The notes under the pieces are model-generated. The model worked only from the letters and a program-made list of their open reading frames with translations. It was not told the DNA's origin and made no database searches. A stretch of DNA of 64,000 nucleotides from contig NC_053115.1 in the NCBI RefSeq assembly GCF_010015445.1, positions 9,680,024-9,744,023 of the forward strand, written 5' to 3'. A program made the position numbers and the translations under genes. Source of the stretch: Perca fluviatilis. Taxonomy: Eukaryota; Chordata; Actinopteri; Perciformes; Percidae. Each line of letters begins with the position of its first letter. Position 1 is the first letter of the stretch. Shown here in pieces: positions 1-15,764 of this stretch.

Positions 1-1109
1 TTAACTCCATGATACAATTCAGTGACACAGCACTGTGTCACCCTCTGGTTTGCACTGTTTTGTTCAGTTGCCCAACATTTTGTGTCTGAAGTTTCTTCTC
101 CCCTTAAAGAGAAAAAATGTATTGCATCTCCAAGATTCTCCCCAAAAAATCCTGATACTCATAAACAAAAGATTTTGTGGCGCACATCTGGATTTCCCTC
201 AGATTAAACATCCCGAATGTGACCTGAGCTGGAAACGATTTGTTCACCGGCTGTGTCGTCACTCCTGCCAAGAGGCAAGAGGGCGGGGTGGGGATGGTGG
301 TGGTGTTGGGGTGTGGAGTGATGATTCCTGTGAAAGGATATGGTGAATATACAGAGTTCCTCTGGTCTAAAGATTTGGTTGGGTAGTAGTATGATACATG
401 GTTGTGTTTGAAGATGTAATCTGCCGTTTGATTTTCATTCAACGGGCAGGATGGGAGGGTGCCGGGTCCCTGCTCCCCTGGGCTACCACATTCAACCCAT
501 ATCAGGGTCAGGCAGCCTCTCTTATAAACACTGATTAAAACACTGGAAATGGCTGCCCGGCTAAAAGCTCATGCTGACAAGATCCAACAGGATGGAGTGA
601 CACTATGGAAGACAAGCCTAAAGTGAAATTAAAGTCCATAATGTACATCTGTTATGATTCTAACTGAGGTCCACTTTGTGGGTCTACTTACAGAGACATT
701 TGATCTTAAATTAAACAATGATTCCCTTCCTCTTTACCTCTGTCATCTCTTCATTTAGTCTTTAAATCTGCAAAAGAGAATGACGTGTCATTTATCGTTA
801 ACATCATCAAAGCATGCAGTGCAGGACGGTGCTTATCTCAGCATCTAAAACATATGCCCTAGGTCCAGAGAGCACTGCTGAGTAGATTTCAGCAGTTTTA
901 TAACAACCAGGCAGAGAAAGAAAAGGAGACGGATGTCAGCAGCTGTAGCCCCACATGGAGCCCGTATGGAAAAACTCACTGATTACACACAATAACACAA
1001 GAATGAGATGTGTGGTTTCATCAAGCAGCATTCATTTTCTCCTATTTTCCGTTTGAACATAATTATTGACTTTCATACTTTCAATGTTAGATCTCTGGTA
1101 AAAAAAAAA
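1..1109. other. Intergenic DNA, nothing recognised
   Basis: AT-rich sequence with only short chance reading frames. I see no protein family, RNA gene or clear repeat. Confidence 0.6.
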
Positions 1110-1110
1110 G

Positions 1111-1290
1111 CACAACGGAGCTCACCCAGTAAGAGTGTTCGCCCCATGTTGGCTGAGTCCTGCAGCGGCGCAGGATTCGAATCCGACCTGCTGCCCTTTG
1201 CTTCGTGTCATCCTCCATCTCTCTCCCCCTTTCATATCTATCCCCTTTCAAATGGGAAAAACCCCCAAAAGATAATCTTTAAAAAACAAA
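1111..1290 (+). mobile_element. tRNA-derived SINE, degraded
   Basis: A pol III A-box-like stretch (GGAGCTCACCCAGTAAGAG) is followed by a B box GGATTCGAATCC at 1173-1184 and a pyrimidine-rich body with CATCTCTCTCCCCCTTTCAT. The body matches the SINE at 34350-34547 in reverse orientation, so both belong to one family. No target duplication was found. Confidence 0.7.
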
Positions 1291-1640
1291 TAACACAGCT
1301 ATTGTGCTATTACAGGATGATATACTGTATGTAAAATGATTAGAGAAAAAAATTTAAATGCAATAATGACTGCATTTTTGAATACATTTGGCATTGTTTC
1401 TGTATGATAATCACAGTGAAATTATTCCAACAGAGGCAGACTTAAAACATACCCTGTTCGATGCACACAAAGAGCTTTTCCAGAGCAATTCCATTGGAAG
1501 TAAAACCTCTTGGAGACATCCTTAAATGAACACTTGAAAACTGTAATTAGAGCATCTGTGGCAATACCAGTGTCACGACACACAAGTGTTGCTCTGTCCT
1601 CCCCTTGCCAAACTCGAGCAGTATTTCTGAATGAACAACA

Positions 1641-1680
1641 ACAAAACATCAGAAAACATCAGAAAACATCAGAAAAAATC
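1641..1680 (+). repeat. Short tandem repeat, 10-bp unit
   Basis: The unit AGAAAACATC is repeated about three to four times with small changes. Confidence 0.7.
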
Positions 1681-4250
1681 TGTTAAATCTGATTTAACTG
1701 ACTCTTTTTGCATGTCTGAGGGGAGCACAGCAAGCTGGGTAATCTTAGGGGGGGCTGTTGGGCTGGCTCATAACTGCCCTTTGCCCTGCAGAGCACTTAG
1801 TGGCTGTCTTATCAGATAAAAGCAAAAACTGAAGGAATCATCAGGTAAAAGCTTTAAACGAATGAAATGGAAATGATGTAATCAGATTCATCTGTTGCTC
1901 ATTTAATTGACCGGGCCTCATGTAGCGAGTTTGCAAATAGAGGTGAGCCTTTTCTTTCAACGGCTGCAATAGTCTATACTGCAGCACTTTATTGTTTAAA
2001 TCACAACTATCACAGCATTATGGATTGATAATTCTGCACTCTACTTCATGAGGTCTTTATTGATATTGTACCACTCCATTTTAGAGTCTAATTTTGACAC
2101 TAATGCAGAAGAGCAGTGTGTCCAGCAGCTGCAGCACAAGCCTCTTTCAGACACCCCTGACTTGGCAAGCAAATCAGAAATATTAAAATAGTGTTGTCGT
2201 TGTTTTTTTTTGTTTTTGACAAAAGTGTCTTTTTATAAAGCCAACTCCAGATTAAGGGATTACATGTTTATGCTTATGTCAATTTAATGTGACACAATTA
2301 TATGCTGGCTTTATTGAAATACTCCCTGATTTCAACAGTGCTGAAGAAATTTGGCCGTGGCATCGGCCATAATGTAGTTGTACTGCATGCAGTCATTTTG
2401 TGGGTTTGAATTCGTTTGTTGTGGTTTTGGAGCAATTCTCAATTTGATTACGACAAAATGACAGGGTTTGTAATTTTGAACTCAAGGTCCAAGTTTCTGT
2501 ACTGCGTTGTTTATACACTAAAATGTATAAAGAGTAGCAAGAGGTCTGCAGACAAGTCGACTACTTGAAAAATGTCTTATTGTTCACCAGGCCCTGTTGA
2601 GTGTCAGGCAGTTAATTGCTGCCTGCTCTTTCATTATCAGTGTAGAGATACGTATCTATTGACTGGAAAGTATATTTATCTGAACAGTGTGAAGTGTAAA
2701 GAAATTACTACGTTAAGTGCAGTAAAATTTTGATGCGTAATACACAAGTTTATGTTTAATGAAATGTAAATGTAGGGCAGTAAATCAAACAGATGCCCCT
2801 TTACCGCCACATTAATGGGTTTGTTAGAAAGCAGTCTAGAGTTGGATATTTTTTACCATTCTGTGTAGGACTCTTTTTTGACACAATGAACATGAAATCC
2901 ATCCTCTTAGATGAACGTAGAGTACTTTTACATTTTGTTTTTCCACGATTCATCTCAAGCTAAAATTATTATTTGATTAAGTTTATGGTCACGCACTGGA
3001 GTAAAAATCATGGTAAAGCATAAATTGGTAAATATGTTGTTGCCTTTCCCTGAGGCTTCCACTAGAGCCAGTTGCACAGCTGGATAAAACCAATGCAATT
3101 TTATATACCGTAATGCATTACTGTTTTCAGAGGCCAACCTTTATATTTAGTGCAACATGATAACCTCTGTGTAAGTAAATGAGATATTTCCATATATGTT
3201 GTTGCAACCTGGAGAGAAATGGCACTAGGATTTACACTGTTTTTCCCATTTTCTTTCTCCTGTACTCTCATTCTCTCTTCCTCCCACTTTCATTCTTTCC
3301 ACTTCTCATTTCATCTGCAAACTGAAACTTCCCAGAGCACACTCAGTAGCTTAAGTGAAGATTAGGAACGCTCTTGTTTGCTATTGTCCTGCAGCCCATC
3401 AGAATCCTGGCAGTGAGTTACTGAAACATTTGATAATTAAAGAGATGGGGCTGTTGTTGAAGCTTCCTGGAGATTAAACATGCATTGTATTCCCCCAACA
3501 CCACTGCCCACCATCATAATCAGCTGCCATGACTCCCCATCATGTAGATACTAAGGATGGATCATTAGGTTAAATAGATGGAAAGCAGGAAAGAAATAAG
3601 GATGGAAAGAAATAGCAAACAATAAAGCACATAAGACAAATCTACCAGTTGAACTTGAACATACATAAACCTTAGCTTTTTTTATTTTTTTAAATGGACC
3701 TTGATTTTGAGAGAAGGGACTTTCTCGGACATCAAAAAGAGATGCTAATTGCCATGAGTGGAACCCATAAAAAGATTTTATGGGTCGAAGTAATTCTGTC
3801 CACAGCAGGACGACAAAATGAATGAATTCTTTGTTGAGGTCTATATAGTATATGAATTCACTTCATTTGTGCCTGTCCTCTTTCCTCAGGCCATGTAGAG
3901 AGCAGAGCAGTTGCAGATGGCTTTTTTCAGGAAACCACGGGCCCAAAAGGGATCCCTCTCTGCTGTGCATTTAGTATACAAACTACAAAGGCAGGCTGCG
4001 GTCAGCACACCCTTGTGAAAGGGGCTAAAATAGTGTCAGCAGGATGTCCAACAGACTGCAGGCAAGCAAAGGAGAGAGCAGAACACAAACCGACATTTGA
4101 AAGAGAGGGGAACACACTCTAGTGTGCTACTGAGTCACCTTCTTCTCCAATGAAAGGGAATTACAGAAAATAAAATATTAATATTTTTTCTTATCTACAA
4201 ACATCATTCTAATAACTGCACTTTCATTCAAAGCCATTTCAGATGCAATT
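1681..4250. other. Intergenic DNA, nothing recognised
   Basis: No coding region or named repeat found. Some moderately complex unique stretches (for example 3330-3540) could be conserved non-coding DNA, but that cannot be judged from one sequence. Confidence 0.5.
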
Positions 4251-5200
4251 TACCCATAGACAGTTAAATTAATGGACAAAGCGACGCTGTAGACTTCCAC
4301 GGGAGAGCAGTGAAGTCTATTAGAAGCACTTTTCCAGTGATTGACGTCGTCACCTAAGCTTGACGACGTAGATGTGACCTGAGCAACCTGTCTGAAAGTT
4401 CTAAGTCTTCTGGTAGCTGTGTCAAGAGAAATCTAAATCATTCCGAATCTTGCAGAGACAGAGAGCGTAGGTATATGTAAGGAGATAACAGGCACAGGCT
4501 AATTATTGCTAACTAAAATGCAAGTTAAAGGAATACGCCACCATTTGTTGAAATAGGGCTTATCACCCTCTACCCTGGCTGTAGAAAGGTGGGCCAACGC
4601 ATCTTTTGTCTCAGTGCAAGTAATTAGGTTGTTTTTTTGTCTTTTGTTGGCTCACTTTAACTCACAACATGCTAACTGGCAACATAGGATTCCATTCACT
4701 ACGCTAAGCTAACTAGCGGTGGCGCTGCCGGTGTTGCACCGGACTAACACAATGCATGCACAAAAAATGCGTAGGCCCACCTATCTACAGTTAGGTGAGA
4801 CCGTGATAAGCCCTATTTCAACAAATGGTGGCGTATCCCTTTAACATTAGTAATTCAATTTAAACAGCTGATGTACGTCAAAACTGCCTGCAAGCTTCTC
4901 CTGTACTGTACGGTAATTTCTCTACTATGCGACAGAAAGTCGGGTGGTTATGACACAATCGTTAGCCTATTTTTACAAAAACGTCTACTACGGGGCCATA
5001 ATGTGAGATACAAGGTAATGGAGCCTTTTATACATTGTCGTGTTTCTTTAGAAATAAACAATGGACAAATAGAGTTTTAAAACGCTTCAGATGTAAAGTT
5101 ATTTGCTGTCAAAGTGAAATGAATGGCAGTCAATGGAATGCTAACGGCAGGTGATGGCTTGTTAGCATCAAAAAGTCTCCAAAGGAGGTACGCTTTGCGG
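4251..5200 (+). repeat. Dispersed repeat A, copy 1, interrupted by a MITE
   Basis: Shares long stretches with 17908-18975 and with the reverse of 60601-61240, for example AGCAACCTGTCTGAAAGTT, GTAGGTATATGTAAGGAGAT and GCCTTTTATACATTGTCGTG. It starts at CCCATAGACAGT as the other copies do. It is split at 4525-4844 by a TTAA-flanked MITE. No protein is encoded; it is probably a non-autonomous transposon. Confidence 0.85.
4529..4840. mobile_element. TTAA-type MITE inside repeat A copy 1
   Basis: The ends are near-perfect inverted repeats about 40 bp long: AGGAATACGCCACCATTTG...ATAAGCCC and its complement, ending GGTGGCGTATCCCT. Both ends abut TTAA (4525-4528, 4841-4844). Other copies of repeat A have a single TTAA here (TAGTTAACATTAG), giving the empty site. 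TTAA duplication fits the piggyBac or Kolobok superfamilies; 312 bp and no coding capacity. Confidence 0.92.
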
Positions 5201-5639
5201 ATGTTCGCTGAAAATATCACCATTTCTTCGAATCTACTGTGGGAAATGGCAGTTCGCCAAATCCCTCCTATCAGGAGCAATTGTCAAATCATAGCTAAGC
5301 AACCGTAACTAGGCATGGTCTGTCTTAAGTTTCTCAACATGCTTAAACAATATTTATTAGGATCTACTAGGACCAATATTGAGTATACGAAGAGTTTTGA
5401 GGTTCACGTCTTTCAAAAACGATGAACACAACAGCAAAAGTGCAAAGAATGGATTGAAGAGTTTTTCTGCTATTGGCTGTAGGCTAACATATAAGCTAGT
5501 AACATTAGCAGGCCTGGCTAACTAGTTAACTGCAAAAAGTGATAAGTGCAAAAGTGCCAAAGTGGTAGAATATATACAAGGGCAAACCCCCACAGATACT
5601 CTCTTCAGATTTCTTAAAAGTAGCTTAGTTTAAAATCCC

Positions 5640-6460
5640 CTAAAGGAATCATGCTGGACAGCTTCAGTTCTTGCTGTAGCATGTTCCAGGTTGAGGGGCA
5701 GAGTAGGACAAGGCCTTTTTACTAAATTCTGTACGGACTGAGGGGATGGAGAGTTTGATGAAGCCCTGGGATTGTAGGGTATGGCTGCACTGTTTAGGTG
5801 ATATGTAAGTGGATAAGTAATGGAGCAGCAGTCCCAGGATGGATTTATAAATTAAGTTATACCAGTGCAAAGTTCTGCACATGGATGATGACCAGTTAGC
5901 TTAAGAATACAGAGTACAATGGTACGTGCTGGGTTTACAACCGGTAATTAACCTCAGAGCTCCGTGATAAACTGCGTCCAACAGATGAAGACAGTGAGCC
6001 GAAGCGTTTATGTCCAAAACATCCCCATAGTCCAGTAGAGGCAAAAAAGTGGCAGCAACGTTTCCCGGCATTAAAGGAGAAACAGGATTGGTTCCTAAAA
6101 AAAGAAGCCCAATTTTAATTTAAATTTCCTTAAAAGAGGATCAATATGAAATTTGAAAGAAAGAAAGGCTTTCATCTATTGTGTTGCCTAAATATTTGCA
6201 GCTGGTCACAATCTCAATAGGGGTACCTTGTGAAGACATAATGCAGGGAAGAGTAGCTGGCACCTTTTTTTGATAGAAAAGAACATGGCCTTGGTTTTGT
6301 CTGCATTTAACACTAGTCTGAGGTGAAACAGGTGCAACTGAATAATGCCAAATGCAGAATGCAGATGTTCAAATGCCAGGGCAACAGTGCTTGTACAACA
6401 ATATGCAATGTTAATAGCTGCATAAAGATATACAGAGGCATTAATATTCTGACCCACATA
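5640..6460 (-). pseudogene. Degenerate LINE reverse transcriptase, C-terminal part
   Basis: Reverse-strand fragments read LRLVLNADKTKAMFFSIKKR, NWASFFRNQSCFSFNA, a YGDVLDINAS/LDAVYHGALRLITG-like block, LHWYNLIYKSILGLLLHYL and IPSVRTEFSKKALSYSAP. This is the order found in the C-terminal half of non-LTR retrotransposon ORF2 proteins common in fish. Several frameshifts and stops separate the pieces, so it is an old, dead copy. The family is not assigned with certainty. Confidence 0.75.
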
Positions 6461-6714
6461 ATTTACATAAATAGTAGGGTGGGTCAGAGCTGGTTCCTCT
6501 TATGTAATTGGCCTGCCATCTCAGAAGTGAACCAGGGGCTGTCACGGCCCTTCACCCTGAACTGGCGAATAGGAGCATGTTTATTCGTAAAATAACTAAA
6601 ACTGTCATAAAAATATTTCTAAGCAAGTATAACCTCCCCAATTAATAAGAAATATTTATTATAAATACAGTCCCATTTAAAATGAATTAAATCATGAAGG
6701 AAGTCTTGCTCAAC

Positions 6715-6925
6715 AAAGTTCACGCAATGTTGTTCTTTTATTTCCATATCTCTACGTGGACTTTTAGCCTTAGCATTAGCTTTTAGCACGTAATCAGTTA
6801 TGTAGCCCTCAAATTCATACCCCTTTTTTAAACGAGGCTGCTGGAAAAGTGGAAATGTGTTCCATAGACAGTGCATCTGAGTTTTCAACCAGCTAGCATT
6901 AATACGCTAGCATTAGCTGATACTG
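6715..6925. repeat. Dispersed repeat B, copy 1
   Basis: Similar to 11395-11577: shared words include CTTTTATTTCCATAT / CCTTTATTTCCATAT, TATGTAGCC.TCAAAT.CATACC and GCTAGCATTAGCTGAT. Non-coding; family unknown. Confidence 0.75.
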
Positions 6926-6995
6926 TTGGTACAGTTGTCGTTTTGGCCTTCAAAAGCAAATCAATTTGAATTTCCTTCTGACAACTTTATCTGAA

Positions 6996-8990
6996 ATCAA
7001 AGGCAAGGCAAGGCAGCTTTATTTATATAGCACATTTCAGCAACAGGGCAATTCAAAGTGCTTTACATAAAACATGAAAGAGCAGTTAGAAAACAATTTA
7101 AAACTATTTAAAAGACAGAAGAAATTTAAAAGAAATTTTACAGTGCAGTATAAGAATTTAAAGAACTGAGAGATAAAATACGTGAATAAAGAGCAGTTAA
7201 AACAGTTAAACATATAAGAATTTAAAGAAAGAGCAGTTAAAACAGTTAAACATATAAAAGCAGATAAAATAGGTTATTTAAAGAAAGGCAACATCAAAAA
7301 GAAAGGTCTTCAGCCTTGCTTTAAAAGAACTGAGAGTTCCAGCTTACCTGCAGTTTTCTGGGAGTTTGTTCCAGATATGTGGAGCATAAAAACTGAACGC
7401 TGCTTCCCCCTGTTTAGTTCTGACTCTGGGGACAACAAGTAGACCTGTCCCAGACGACCTGAGAGGTCTGGGTGGGTCATAGTGTAGCAGCAGATCAGAC
7501 ATGTATTTTGACCCCAAACCGTTCAATCAATTCTTTGAGGCACTGGAAGCCAGTGTAGAGACTTCAGAACTGGAGTGATGTGATCCACTTTCTTGGTTTT
7601 AGTGAGGACTCGGGCAGCAGCTTTCTGAATCAGCTGCAGCTGTCTGATTGATTTTTTAGGGAGACCTGTAAAGACACCGTTACAGAAATCAAGTTTTTCC
7701 AAATCCTGCTGAGACATAAGTCCTTTAACCCTTGATATATTTTTAAGGTGGTAATAGGCTGATTTTGTAATTGTCTTAATGTGGCTTTTAAAATTTAAAA
7801 TTGAGTCCATGACTACACCAAGATTTCTGGCTTTGTCTGTTGTTTTTAACATTGTCGTTTGAAGCTAAGCGCTGACTTTTAATAGTTCCTCTTTAGCTCC
7901 AAAAACAACCACCTCAGTTTTTTCTTCATTTAATTTAAGAAAGTTCTGGCACATCCAGTCGTTAATTTGTTCAATGCACATATTCAGTTGTTGTATTGGG
8001 CTATAGTTCCCTGGCGATAAGGTTATGTAAATTTGTGTGTCATCCGCATAACTATGGTAACTTATTTTGTTATTTTCCATAATCTGAGCCAGTGGAAGCA
8101 TGTAGATGTTAAACAGGAGAGGCCCCTTAACTGAGCCTTGGGGAACTCCGCACGTTATATTTGTATGCTCAGATGTATAATTACCTATAGACACAAAGTA
8201 GTCCCTATTCTTGAATTGGATTCAAACCACTTTAGTACTGAGCCAGAAAGACCAACCCAGTTTTCCAATCGGTCTAGTAATATGTCATGGTCGACCGTAT
8301 CAAATGCAGCACTGAGATCAAGTAATACTAAGACTGAAATTTTGCCACTATCTGTGTTTAAGTGGATGTCATTAAATACTTTAACAAGAGCCGTCTCAGT
8401 GCTGTGGTGTGGTTGAAAACCTGACTGAAATGCATCAAAACTGTTGTTTAGTGATAAGAAAAGGTTGAGTTGTTAAAAAAATGCTTTTTCTATGATTTTA
8501 CTTAAAAATGGAAGGTTTGATATCGGCCTATAGTTGCTCATTAGTGACGAGTCTAGATTGTTCTTTTTTAGGAGTGGCTTGATGACTGCAGTTTTTAAGG
8601 ACTGTGGGAAAATACCTGAGAGAAGAGATGTGTTTACAATCTGTAGAAGATCTGAAGCCAAACAATTCAAAACATTTTTGAAAACACCCGTTGGTAGAAT
8701 ATCAAGGCAACAGGAGGAGGTTTTCAGATGTTGTATAATGTCCTCCAGGTTTTTATGGTTTATCGTATGAAATTGTGTCATATTGGAATTTGTTTGGCGT
8801 GAACACTGTGACAACACATATCCTGTACTTGATATGGAGGCACTGACTGTCTAATTTTCTGAATTTTGTCTGTGAAGGAGGCAAAGTCATTGCAAGCCAT
8901 GGTTACAATAGCTCAGATGCTACTGGTACTGGAGGGTTAGTTAATCTATCGACAGTAGCAAACAAAGCACGTAAATCAAACACCAGATGT
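6996..8990 (-). pseudogene. L2-type LINE, 5'-truncated, reverse transcriptase remnant with 3' UTR
   Basis: Reading the minus strand from about 8990 down: FATVDRLTNPP, NYRPISNLPFLSKIIEKAFF, GVPQGSVKGPLLFNIYM, the catalytic SYADDTQIYI box, LNEEKTEVVVFG, ARNLGVVMDS, CNGVFTGLPKKSIRQLQLIQ, SLHWLPVPQRIDFK and a C-terminal FSFYAPHIWNKLPENCR. These are reverse transcriptase and C-terminal blocks of L2/CR1-like LINEs. The endonuclease is missing and several frameshifts are present. The 3' end is an AT-rich UTR with a 40-bp duplication (7191-7267) and ends in repeated GCCTT units (AAGGCAAGGCAAGGC on the + strand near 7000-7015). Confidence 0.88.
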
Positions 8991-11394
8991 TTCAAAATGA
9001 CTATACATTTCAATAATAAATCAGCCACCAATATTGTTGTTAACTGCATATGTGCCATGCTGAAATGAAAGGTTAACAGGTGGAGCAACAGTAACTAATT
9101 AGATGCAATGTTAATGTTGACTGCTGAACAGTCTCACTGGGATAAACAGAGAGTATGGCACAGGGGCATTTTGACAGTGCCTTTTGAACCCGTCTTTACC
9201 AAATTTGATCTTACTCATGAACTGGCTTCCGTCAACAGCCTGCAACTTCACAGCTTATGGATTAATGGATGTCCTTTGGCCCCAAATACTTCCATTCTCA
9301 GAGGATTTCACATTAAATTGAGTGTAAATCGGTTTGGGGCATTACAATGCTGCTAATGAAATCTGTATTACACTTTGTACACTCAAATTCACATTCTCAC
9401 ATTTTGCCAACAACCCCGTCCAGTTGTTGCTGTCTCTGAGCTAGACATTGTAAAAGTCCAGCTGTGCAGAAATTCATCTTTCCATTCCACACTGATTACA
9501 AGCCAGCCCACGTTTGACCACCATTAGTTGATTGCGGTATGTATCTTTGGTAGGGGTCAACTTTAATTATGACACTGTAGTGATATTTTACAGATAAGGT
9601 ATGTTACTTGTGCTTACTCACTGACTAATGTCAAAAACAGAGCCCTGCTCCTCCTACACAGGCAACAATGTAGCTTTATGCCTCTCCTAATTTCATAGAA
9701 TCACATGCTGTTTTTTAACTTTTAGCATTGTTTTTATGTCAAAGTTGGCATTCCTGTAATATTAAAACATTCTTGTACAGCTATTTTCCAGCCCAACCTG
9801 CCCAAAGGATGTGATTAACAATGAGGTGCCACAAGAGAAGGATGAATTTTTCCACCATTTTGGCTCACTTGACACTATTTTTACTCCTCAGTACCTCAAC
9901 ACCAGATGCTCTGTTCTGCTTGTTTCTGGCATTTCTACACTTAATAGAGTGCAAGGGAGTTTTATATATTGATATATTTCTTTGATTCTTTTAAAGCCTG
10001 ACATGTTTTACTTTAATACACATTAAATTGGATAAGGATGATTTATTTCTTGCTCAAAAGAAGAGGTCAGCTATTATTATAGGTATCGTGTAAATAAACT
10101 GTATGAGCTAAAGCGTAAATCACACTATTTCAAAATGTCTGGATTGGATTTTACTCTAGTAGATCATTGACCCCTCTAACACAACTACAAAAACAAGAAG
10201 TATTTTATAACAGTGCTGTGACTCATGTTAAATTACTATCCAAACATTTGCCCAGAAGTGTGGCAGATTATTAAAGTCCCATGGGCAACTCAAATGAGGT
10301 GAGGACAAACTCCAAACGAATGTGTGATGATATGACCTCAGTCTTGAGATGCTAGAGCTTAAACTGGATTGAAACGGAACCTTAGGGTGACCTATGTGGG
10401 AGTAAATGTGAAAAACAGGATAGCAAGAGCTGAGTATATCAAGTGTGAGCAATGCTGTTGGTTTGCTTGCCTTCCTTTGTGTGTGTGCAGGCTCGTGTAA
10501 TAAGAAGGATGAAACTCCAGCGATATCGTTAACAGAGACTGGACATTTTTCTTAAATTGCATGGGCAGCCAAGCCACACAGGCCATAGTGGAATATGAAA
10601 AATGACCCAAAGGCATTGTCATGTTTCTGTGGTCTAACATTTTTCATTTTAGTGTATTGCAAATGTCTTTAGACTTTAAGTATGGATATATATCAATAAC
10701 TTCTTATATTTCTCAAAAGAGAAATACTGTCTACAGTACCCAATTTCCTTCATAGACTAGTGCCCTCACTTTAGTATCTGACTGAGGAATGACTGTTTCC
10801 TGGGGATGTAATCTAAAGGAATCCTAGCCATCTGACATGGGATATTTCCTCTACCTCTGAAGCCATCCATTCCTTAACAGAAACATACACAGAAGAAGAG
10901 GCCCAGAATGGCCAAAAGCCCATCAACAGCAAGGAGTAGGCTATGTAACACATTCAGTATTTTTGGCACAGATCTTCGTTAAGAAAATACTATGGAGAAG
11001 ATACAAACAAGAGGACCTTGATAGAACCAGAACATGAATAAGTGTCCAAGTGAAGTCTACAGCATCTGTAGTTGTTTATATCTGTTTATCATTTGTCCTC
11101 TGGATATTCCTTCCTAGCAGAATAGTAAGTGCATTCACTGCTGACTAGCAGGTTTTCAGTGTTGGACTTTTTAACAAGCACAAGGCCCTAACATAGAGTC
11201 AAACCTGTTACTTTTTCAGAGACCTTGCTAAACAAGCAAACAGACAGATGGTTGAAAACTTAGGCTGCTTCCAATATTGTTGGACATAACTACACACTAA
11301 CCTAGCATTATGTTTTTGATCCTAACAGGGTTATGTTGGAATGAAATCATGTTTTTTTTTTTACAATACCAGGGCTAGCAATCCTGCAGTACAG
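8991..11394. other. Intergenic DNA, nothing recognised
   Basis: No gene, RNA or clear repeat found. Reading frames are short and without family similarity. Confidence 0.5.
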
Positions 11395-11577
11395 GGACAA
11401 TGTTGCTCCTTTATTTCCATATCGCTGCAATGTACTTATAGCTGTAGTCTTTAAGCATAATGTCAGCTATGTAGCCATCAAATGCATACCCTTTTTCAAA
11501 CGAGGAAAAGTGAGCTGGAGACAGAAGTTCTGTGTTTTCAAACAGCTAACGTTAATAAGCTAGCATTAGCTGATTCC
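11395..11577. repeat. Dispersed repeat B, copy 2
   Basis: Second copy of the sequence at 6715-6925 in the same orientation, shorter by an internal gap. It ends GCTAGCATTAGCTGAT like copy 1. Confidence 0.75.
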
Positions 11578-12110
11578 ACCGTCATCAACATGCCATAGAT
11601 GACCATTCCTGTAGAGCGAGACATCTATCATCTTACTCCCTGCTGTTAAAACATGGAAATTAATTTGTTGTTTTGATTACCCATATTTCTTCTGAAATAC
11701 GCTAGATTTTCAAATCAATTAGTATCTCAACAAAAACAACATATCACAACAAAGAAGTTCCAAAAGAACACAGCCACTAGATGCCACTAGAATTTCTAGA
11801 ATTAGACATATTCCTTCAGTTTCTTCCCTACATTCACAGAGTTTGCCATTCCATGGCAAGCGGGCTCCACAAATTCAAATTCAGAGTTTCCCAACCTGGC
11901 ATGTTCAAATGATTTGATTGGGTGATTATGCAAACACAGCAATTCTCACTTACCCACATTAAGACAAAAAATATATAGCTAAGTCATAATGCAGCTCTAT
12001 TTGCAGCATCTTTCTGGCTGTATTAAATTCAGTGCAAGTACTATGGTAATTCTTAATAGAAACAAATGCACAAATAGGACCTATACACATGCATTAATGG
12101 AGAGATGTCA

Positions 12111-12259
12111 GAGGGGGCTGGCCATGGGGGTTTGGTACCCTGCTCAAGGGCACCTTGGCAGTGCCCAAGAGGTGGACTGGCACCTCTACGTATACTTGGT
12201 CCGTACGGGGACTTGAACTGGTGACCGTCCGGTCCCAAGCAGAATGAGCTACTGCCCCC
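12111..12259 (-). mobile_element. tRNA-headed SINE on the minus strand
   Basis: The reverse strand starts GGGGGCAGTAGCTCATTCTGC (A box) and continues with CAGTTCAAGTCCCCGTACGG (B box) and TGCCCTTGAGCAGGGTACC. This head and body are typical of a widespread teleost tRNA-SINE. It is truncated at its 3' end. Confidence 0.8.
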
Positions 12260-14786
<2,527 letters not shown>

Positions 14787-15675
14787 AACAGATAAGGGAA
14801 TATCCTCATAGCATTGACTGAGAATTATGCTCAAACTTGATCAGGGCATGATTGGCTCTTAAAACCGTTCAACTTGCTGCAGTGCTGTAAGAACAAATGC
14901 TCTCAGGTAATTATTCCGAAATCACATAACTAAAAGTTCCCATGAAATCACAAAAGATTGTATACGATTTACCAAGCCATTATGTCTCACAAGAAAGCCT
15001 GAAAACTTTAAAACAGAAAGTGTACACGTGGGCTGCTTTTTCACATACTTGTGAAACTGACATTATTACTGTAATGGCTTGGCAAAACACATGGCTTAAT
15101 AGAGTTACAATATCTAATGTGTCAATGTGTCAAGCTTTTTTTTTAGCTTTTTTACTTTGTGTTTAGTTTTAATTACCAATAAATTTTTTTGTGTAATTTG
15201 TGATTAAAATGCATCTTCTTGTTTCAATTCAATATTACTTTTTTTTCCACCTAAATTAATTAAAGTTTTTCTGGCGTCCACTGTGTACTTTTCATTGTGT
15301 GTTGAGCAACACCACAACACAACTGACTTCAAGAGGCTAAATGATATAAACTGCTTGCATTCTTTCCAATTCACTACACATGGATGTTGCCTTGTAATGA
15401 AGACAAGTTCACGGGGCCACGAAAGTCTGCCGGGGTGAGGGCTGGGAGACACAGAGTAAAACGAGATTTTGAAAGCTCCACAGTTAAAAGTGTATCTCTT
15501 TGAAATCCCAAGCCAGGCTTTGCTACTTCATTCAAGCATTCTGCTCCCTAACGGCCTATTATCTGATCTGGAGGGGAAGTAAAGTTTACACTGCTGATAG
15601 CTGCTCTGAATGATAATGCCTGCGCACAACTCAGGAAGGGTGACTCTGATGACCTCAATGACCATCCACTGAGAG

Positions 15676-15676
<1 letters not shown>

Positions 15677-15761
<85 letters not shown>
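15677..15761. repeat. (CA)n microsatellite
   Basis: About 42 uninterrupted CA units, roughly 0.9 kb from the previous tract. Confidence 0.99.
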
Positions 15762-15764
<3 letters not shown>

